Positions 15,213 through 18,664 of a DNA stretch of 18,664 bases are shown here, piece by piece (position 1 is the first letter of the stretch; each line of letters starts with the position of its first letter). The notes beneath the pieces were generated by a model. It was not told the origin of the DNA, made no database searches, and worked only from the letters and a program-made list of their open reading frames with translations. The position numbers were made by a program, and so were the translations under genes. This stretch comes from Ochromonadaceae sp. CCMP2298 (taxonomy: Eukaryota; Sar; Synurophyceae; Ochromonadales; Ochromonadaceae): positions 1-18,664 of the forward strand of contig MU633960.1 in assembly GCA_026770595.1 (NCBI GenBank). Direction: 5' to 3'.

Positions 15213-18200
15213 ATGGCCGAAGAATCCGAACTGTCGGTGTCAGAGATGAGCCTCGAAGACCCGTACGAGCAGCTCTTCGGCCTCATCCAGGTAAGTGGGG
15301 GTATAGGTAGCCATAGCTACTTGTATAAGTATCTTTTTACATTTTGTACGATATTTACCTATATTATCAAATTTATTTCCTAACATCTGCTACCTCTACT
15401 ACCTCTACTACCTCTACTACACCCTATACCCCCACTACCTCTACTACTACCTATACCCCCACTAGGAGTTCGCCGCCCTCAAGCCGCGCACCAGAGACCA
15501 GCGCTCCCAGCAGGCGGCGCGATTCACGGCAAATGTCCGTAACGGCTCTGCACTGTGCTCTAACCCATCCCCTCTGCCCTCCTGCCCTCCTCTGTCTCTC
15601 CGTTTCCATCTCCTTCTCCCCCATATCCCTATGCTCTGCCTCACCCTCATCCTTTATCCCCTCCCCTCTAACTTTTATCCCGGCTCAGTTCCAGGCCCAC
15701 ATAGCTTCAGCCCCGAACTTTGATCCCAACTTTCGACTCGACACCCCAGGGGGTCCAGGGGGGCACAAGTTCCAAGGGCTGTTCGGAATGGTCTGCTGGG
15801 CAGGTTCGTGATTCAGTTATTGCCACCTTAAAATGCCCATTCGTTTTGGGAACGTGTGCACCTTTCTGCTGACTTATTGCCAATTCCACTCCCCTGAACT
15901 CCCCGAACTATTCTCCTGATACCCCCCTACCTTATTACCACTCTCAACGTGCTTAGGGGTGCAGGAGGTGATGGAGCTGTTTCTCCTCACTGCAGATTTG
16001 AACCGCCGCCAAGGGGTGGACGGAGCTTCCCTCACGCCGTTTATGATCTGCGCCTCGGAGCGAAACCTACCCGGATGCATCTCCCTCCTGCGTGCGAGTG
16101 TAGACCCGTGGCTCCTTGGTACGTACTATTAATCATCTTCAGTAATACCGATACTGATCATAACTATGCATTATAATCTATCTATAATCGTATCTATAAT
16201 CTTAGGACGCGTCAGCCCCAGCTCGCCCATGCGCACTGCAGAGGAGCATGCATATTTCTACAACGTCGAGACACGCTACAGCGACAACGACGTGGTTTGG
16301 ATTCTCCGCAGCATGAGAGTGGAGGGGCCGCAGAAGATGGGTGTGTGTATTTATATTTGTATGTTCATGTATTTATTTATATTTGTATAGTTCGTATTTG
16401 GATTTAAATATGTATGTATTTATACCATTTATACCTTTTAAACACAATATACTCCCTACCCCCTCCTCTACCCCCCCCCCTTCTACCTAGGCGTACCGAA
16501 CGCCTGGGCGTGCCATGTGTGCTACAAGTACGGGGGTACCGAGTGCGACCAGGCTGACTGCAAGCGCCACTGGCACCACCTCTGCTTGGGGCTGGACAGC
16601 GCGGTAAATACGTTATATTCGGTCAAATACGTTACCCCCACTACACCTACATCCCTACCCCTACATTTCTGTACCTGTAACCCCCTCTATGTGCGTGTAT
16701 TTAACCCCCCCACATCTGTTTGAACCCCACACATCGATCATATCCTGCATATCCCCAGCCTCAAGAGGACAAGCACTGGAAGTGTCTGCGCTGCGCGGTG
16801 CAGGAGGTACACTATACCTAACCCCTATATCTCTATGCATCTCTTTATTAACCCACTATCTCTATAATGTATGCATTTACCCACACATAGGTGCACGGAG
16901 CATACAGCGCTCGAAACAGGTTATCCCTTATAGCACCTTATATACTGTATCCCCCAACTGCCCCATCCCTAACTATCCCATATCACCTAATCCCTATCCC
17001 CCCTATCCCACTATCGAAATAGGCTGCAGTGTGTGTGCGACGAAGCCTTCGCTGAGGGATGCTCTACTAAGGTGTGCAGTAAGGACAGCTGCCTGGTGGG
17101 ACGATACCACGCAGAGTGCTTCCAGTCGCCAACAGTAAGTATTATATCATATATCTCTGTACTACTTATATATCAGTATTATACTATCAGCTATAGATAA
17201 AGTAGTAAGTATTATATCATATGATATCTCTGTACTACTTATATCTAAGTATTAGATTTCATTTATCGCATGATAGGAAGCTACCCTGTTATAATATTTC
17301 AGTCATCGGTACCGCTACTTACCAAACCCCCTGCCAGGACACGTCCATAATTGATACTGACGTACCCCACACACATACACACACAAACACACACAAACAC
17401 ACACACACACACACGCAAACCCCTACCTACCAACCTCAGGACACGTGCCAGAACTGCGAGGCCTCTAGGCAGGCAGCCACAGAGGCAGCCACGGAGGCCG
17501 CGCGGAGGGCCAAGAGACGAGGAAGGGGGTCGGGGTCGCCGCTTGTGGTGGTGCGGGGCGCTGCTGCTAGTGCTGGTGCTGCCGCTGGTGCTGGTGGTGG
17601 TGCTGTTGGTACTGCTGGTGCTACTGGTGGTGTGGGTGGCCGTGGTGCTAATGCTGCTGTTACAGGGACAGGGAGTGAGATTACCGGCACAGGGGAGGGC
17701 CTCCCAGCCCACACACACACTGCACACACTACCCACAGAACACACATCCCCACACCCACACCCACACACAGCTCACAGGATCACAGGGACTCCCCCACTC
17801 CATCGCAGCTAGCGGCCGAGGCATTGTTCCAGCTCAGGTATCCTAATAGTGTCATAATAGTATCATAATAGTGTCATAATAGTATAGCATAATAGTATCA
17901 TAATAGTATCATAATAGTATCATAATAGTATCATAATAGTATAGTATAATGGTATCAAAACAGTAGTATAATAGTATCTGTATACTACGGTATAGACATA
18001 ATAGTATCTCTTACCTTATCTCCACAATCGTATCCTCACCACCCGGCTCAGGTCTCCTACGCGAGCGCCCAGCGCCCACAGCCCCAGCAACAGCGCCAGT
18101 GCCAGTGTTACTGCTACTGTCAGTGTCAGTGCCAGTGTGAGCGCCAGTGCCAGCGCCGTAGGTACCGGTACCGTGGGTACTCTATCCCAGCAGGTGGTGC

Positions 18201-18664
18201 AGGGATCAAGCTCTGGCCACGCCCCCCACACCCCCCACACCACCCACGGCCCCCATACCCCCCACGCCTCTCAGCATCCCACTACTCACGATGCCACAAT
18301 GCACGTGCTGAGTAGCCCCCTACCCTCACCCCACACCTTCGATGACACGATCGCCTTCCTCATAGCGCGAAAGAACGAGGTGCACGAACTGGAGACGAGG
18401 TGAGTATGAGACTGCTACTGCTGTTGTTGCTGCTATTGCTGCTCATTGCTACTGTTGCTGCTGACCGCCGTTGCTGATGCTGTGCTTGCTGCTGCTACTG
18501 TTGTAGCTATTGTTGTTGTGGTTGTTGGCTGCTGCTGCTATTGCTGTTCCTACTGCAGCAATCGCTGCTGCTGCTGCTGTGCTTGTTGCTGCTGACTGCT
18601 ACTAATACTGCTAGCCGCTGCTGCTGCTGCTAATGCTGATGATGATGATTCTGTTACTGCCCTA
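15213..18664 (+). CDS. Ankyrin-like plus tandem PHD zinc-finger protein, 11 exons seen, 3' partial
   Basis: Exons: 15213-15290, 15466-15534, 15689-15803, 15957-16118, 16206-16340, 16491-16603, 16759-16806, 16891-16919, 17023-17134, 17440-17837, 18052-18399; all join in frame (535 codons plus 2 bases). The last donor (GTGAGT at 18400) has no acceptor in the window. ATG 15213 gives MAEESELSVSEMSLEDPYEQ. Exons 3-4 hold ankyrin-like repeats (VQEVMELFLLTADLNRR, DGASLTPFMICASE). Exons 6-7 encode a full C4HC3 PHD finger: C-HV-C, C-x4-C, H-HL-C, then KCLRC. Exons 8-10 encode a second PHD-like finger: C-V-C, VC-SKDS-C, H-AE-C, C-QN-C, with only 7 residues before the last Cys pair. PHD fingers usually read histone tails, so a chromatin role is likely. 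Exons 10-11 are low complexity: an Arg/Lys patch, then Gly/Ala, His/Thr/Pro and Ser/Ala tracts. The exon 2 donor (GTCCGT) is weak, but the frame supports it. Confidence 0.78.
15386..15465. repeat. (CTACTAC/ACCTCT)n repeat forming the acceptor tract of PHD-gene intron 1
   Basis: Tandem CTACCTCTACTA units followed by CCCCCACTA copies fill the last ~80 bases of the intron and supply its pyrimidine-rich tract. The intron ends CCCACTAG at 15465. Confidence 0.85.
17135..17243 (+). repeat. Direct repeat that duplicates the exon 9 splice donor
   Basis: The donor-containing sequence GTAAGTATTATATCATA recurs 70 bases downstream. The copies span about 17135-17170 and 17205-17243, and both continue into ATCTCTGTACTACTTATAT with a 3-base insertion in the second. 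Both copies keep an intact GTAAGT. Confidence 0.85.
17369..17415. repeat. (CA)n microsatellite before exon 10 of the PHD gene
   Basis: CACACA runs interrupted by CACAAACA units sit just before the CTACCTACCAACCTCAG acceptor. Similar CA-rich DNA recurs inside exon 10 (about 17707-17772), where it is translated. Confidence 0.9.
17841..18010. repeat. Minisatellite of 11-bp CATAATAGTAT units in intron 10 of the PHD gene
   Basis: About ten near-identical copies of CATAATAGTAT or CATAATAGTGT are tandemly arranged from just after the exon 10 donor, then decay into variants (GTATAATGG, GTAGTATAATAG). The array fills most of the intron. Confidence 0.92.
18402..18640. repeat. Degenerate CTG/GCT/TTG trinucleotide repeat after exon 11
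   Basis: A long run of CTGCTG, TTGCTG, CTACTG and GATGAT triplets follows a GTGAGT donor. In one frame it would read as Leu/Cys-rich, in another as Ala-rich. I take it as intron because of the donor and because in-frame reading across it does not resemble the preceding exon. It runs to the end of the window. Confidence 0.75.

Noticed and set aside
17299-17769. 156-codon minus-strand ORF rich in Cys, Val, Ser and Thr
   Set aside because: It is the complement of CA and GGT/GCT repeats and of confirmed exon 10.
17841-18010. CRISPR-like regular repeats
   Set aside because: Units are 11 bases, directly tandem with no spacers, inside a eukaryotic intron: a minisatellite.

Overview
The window is nuclear DNA from a eukaryote, most likely a photosynthetic protist with a complex (secondary) plastid. 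Evidence for a nuclear genome: protein-coding genes broken by spliceosomal introns of about 70-240 nt (GT...AG, many ending in a C/T-rich tract plus CAG or TAG), a beta-NAC gene, a complete SPT6 gene and a PHD-finger gene. Evidence for a plastid: a predicted FKBP-type isomerase starts with a signal peptide, then a Ser/Ala-rich stretch, then a second hydrophobic segment ending in an Ala-x-Ala site, which is the layout of thylakoid-lumen proteins in complex-plastid algae. Exons are strongly GC-rich at third codon positions, which creates many long antisense ORFs that are not genes. I cannot name the lineage.

Layout, left to right. 1-495 (+): C-terminus of an RGG-rich RNA-binding protein, cut by the window edge. 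791-1506 (-): beta-NAC/BTF3, 2 exons. 1909-2198 (+): a doubtful small gene. 2656-4584 (-): an acylated Ser/Thr kinase resembling STK32/YANK, 5 exons. 5317-11230 (-): SPT6, 3 exons, 1867 aa. 12001-12899 (-): plastid-targeted FKBP, 2 exons. 13061-15150: a disturbed region with a codon-aligned sense/antisense ORF pair, a Cys-rich exon fragment on the minus strand, and an AT-rich island carrying an ORF unlike all its neighbours. 15213 to beyond the right edge (+): a gene of at least 11 exons encoding ankyrin-like repeats and two PHD-type zinc fingers followed by long low-complexity tracts.

These genes do not form an operon or pathway. RGG protein and beta-NAC belong to ribosome/translation biology, SPT6 and the PHD protein to chromatin and transcription, the kinase to membrane signalling and the FKBP to the plastid. 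Simple-sequence DNA (TG, CA, CTACTAC, CATAATAGTAT, CTG units) is common in introns and spills into coding exons of the PHD gene. I saw no tRNA, rRNA, CRISPR array or complete transposon. All exon boundaries were worked out by hand from splice sites and reading-frame continuity.
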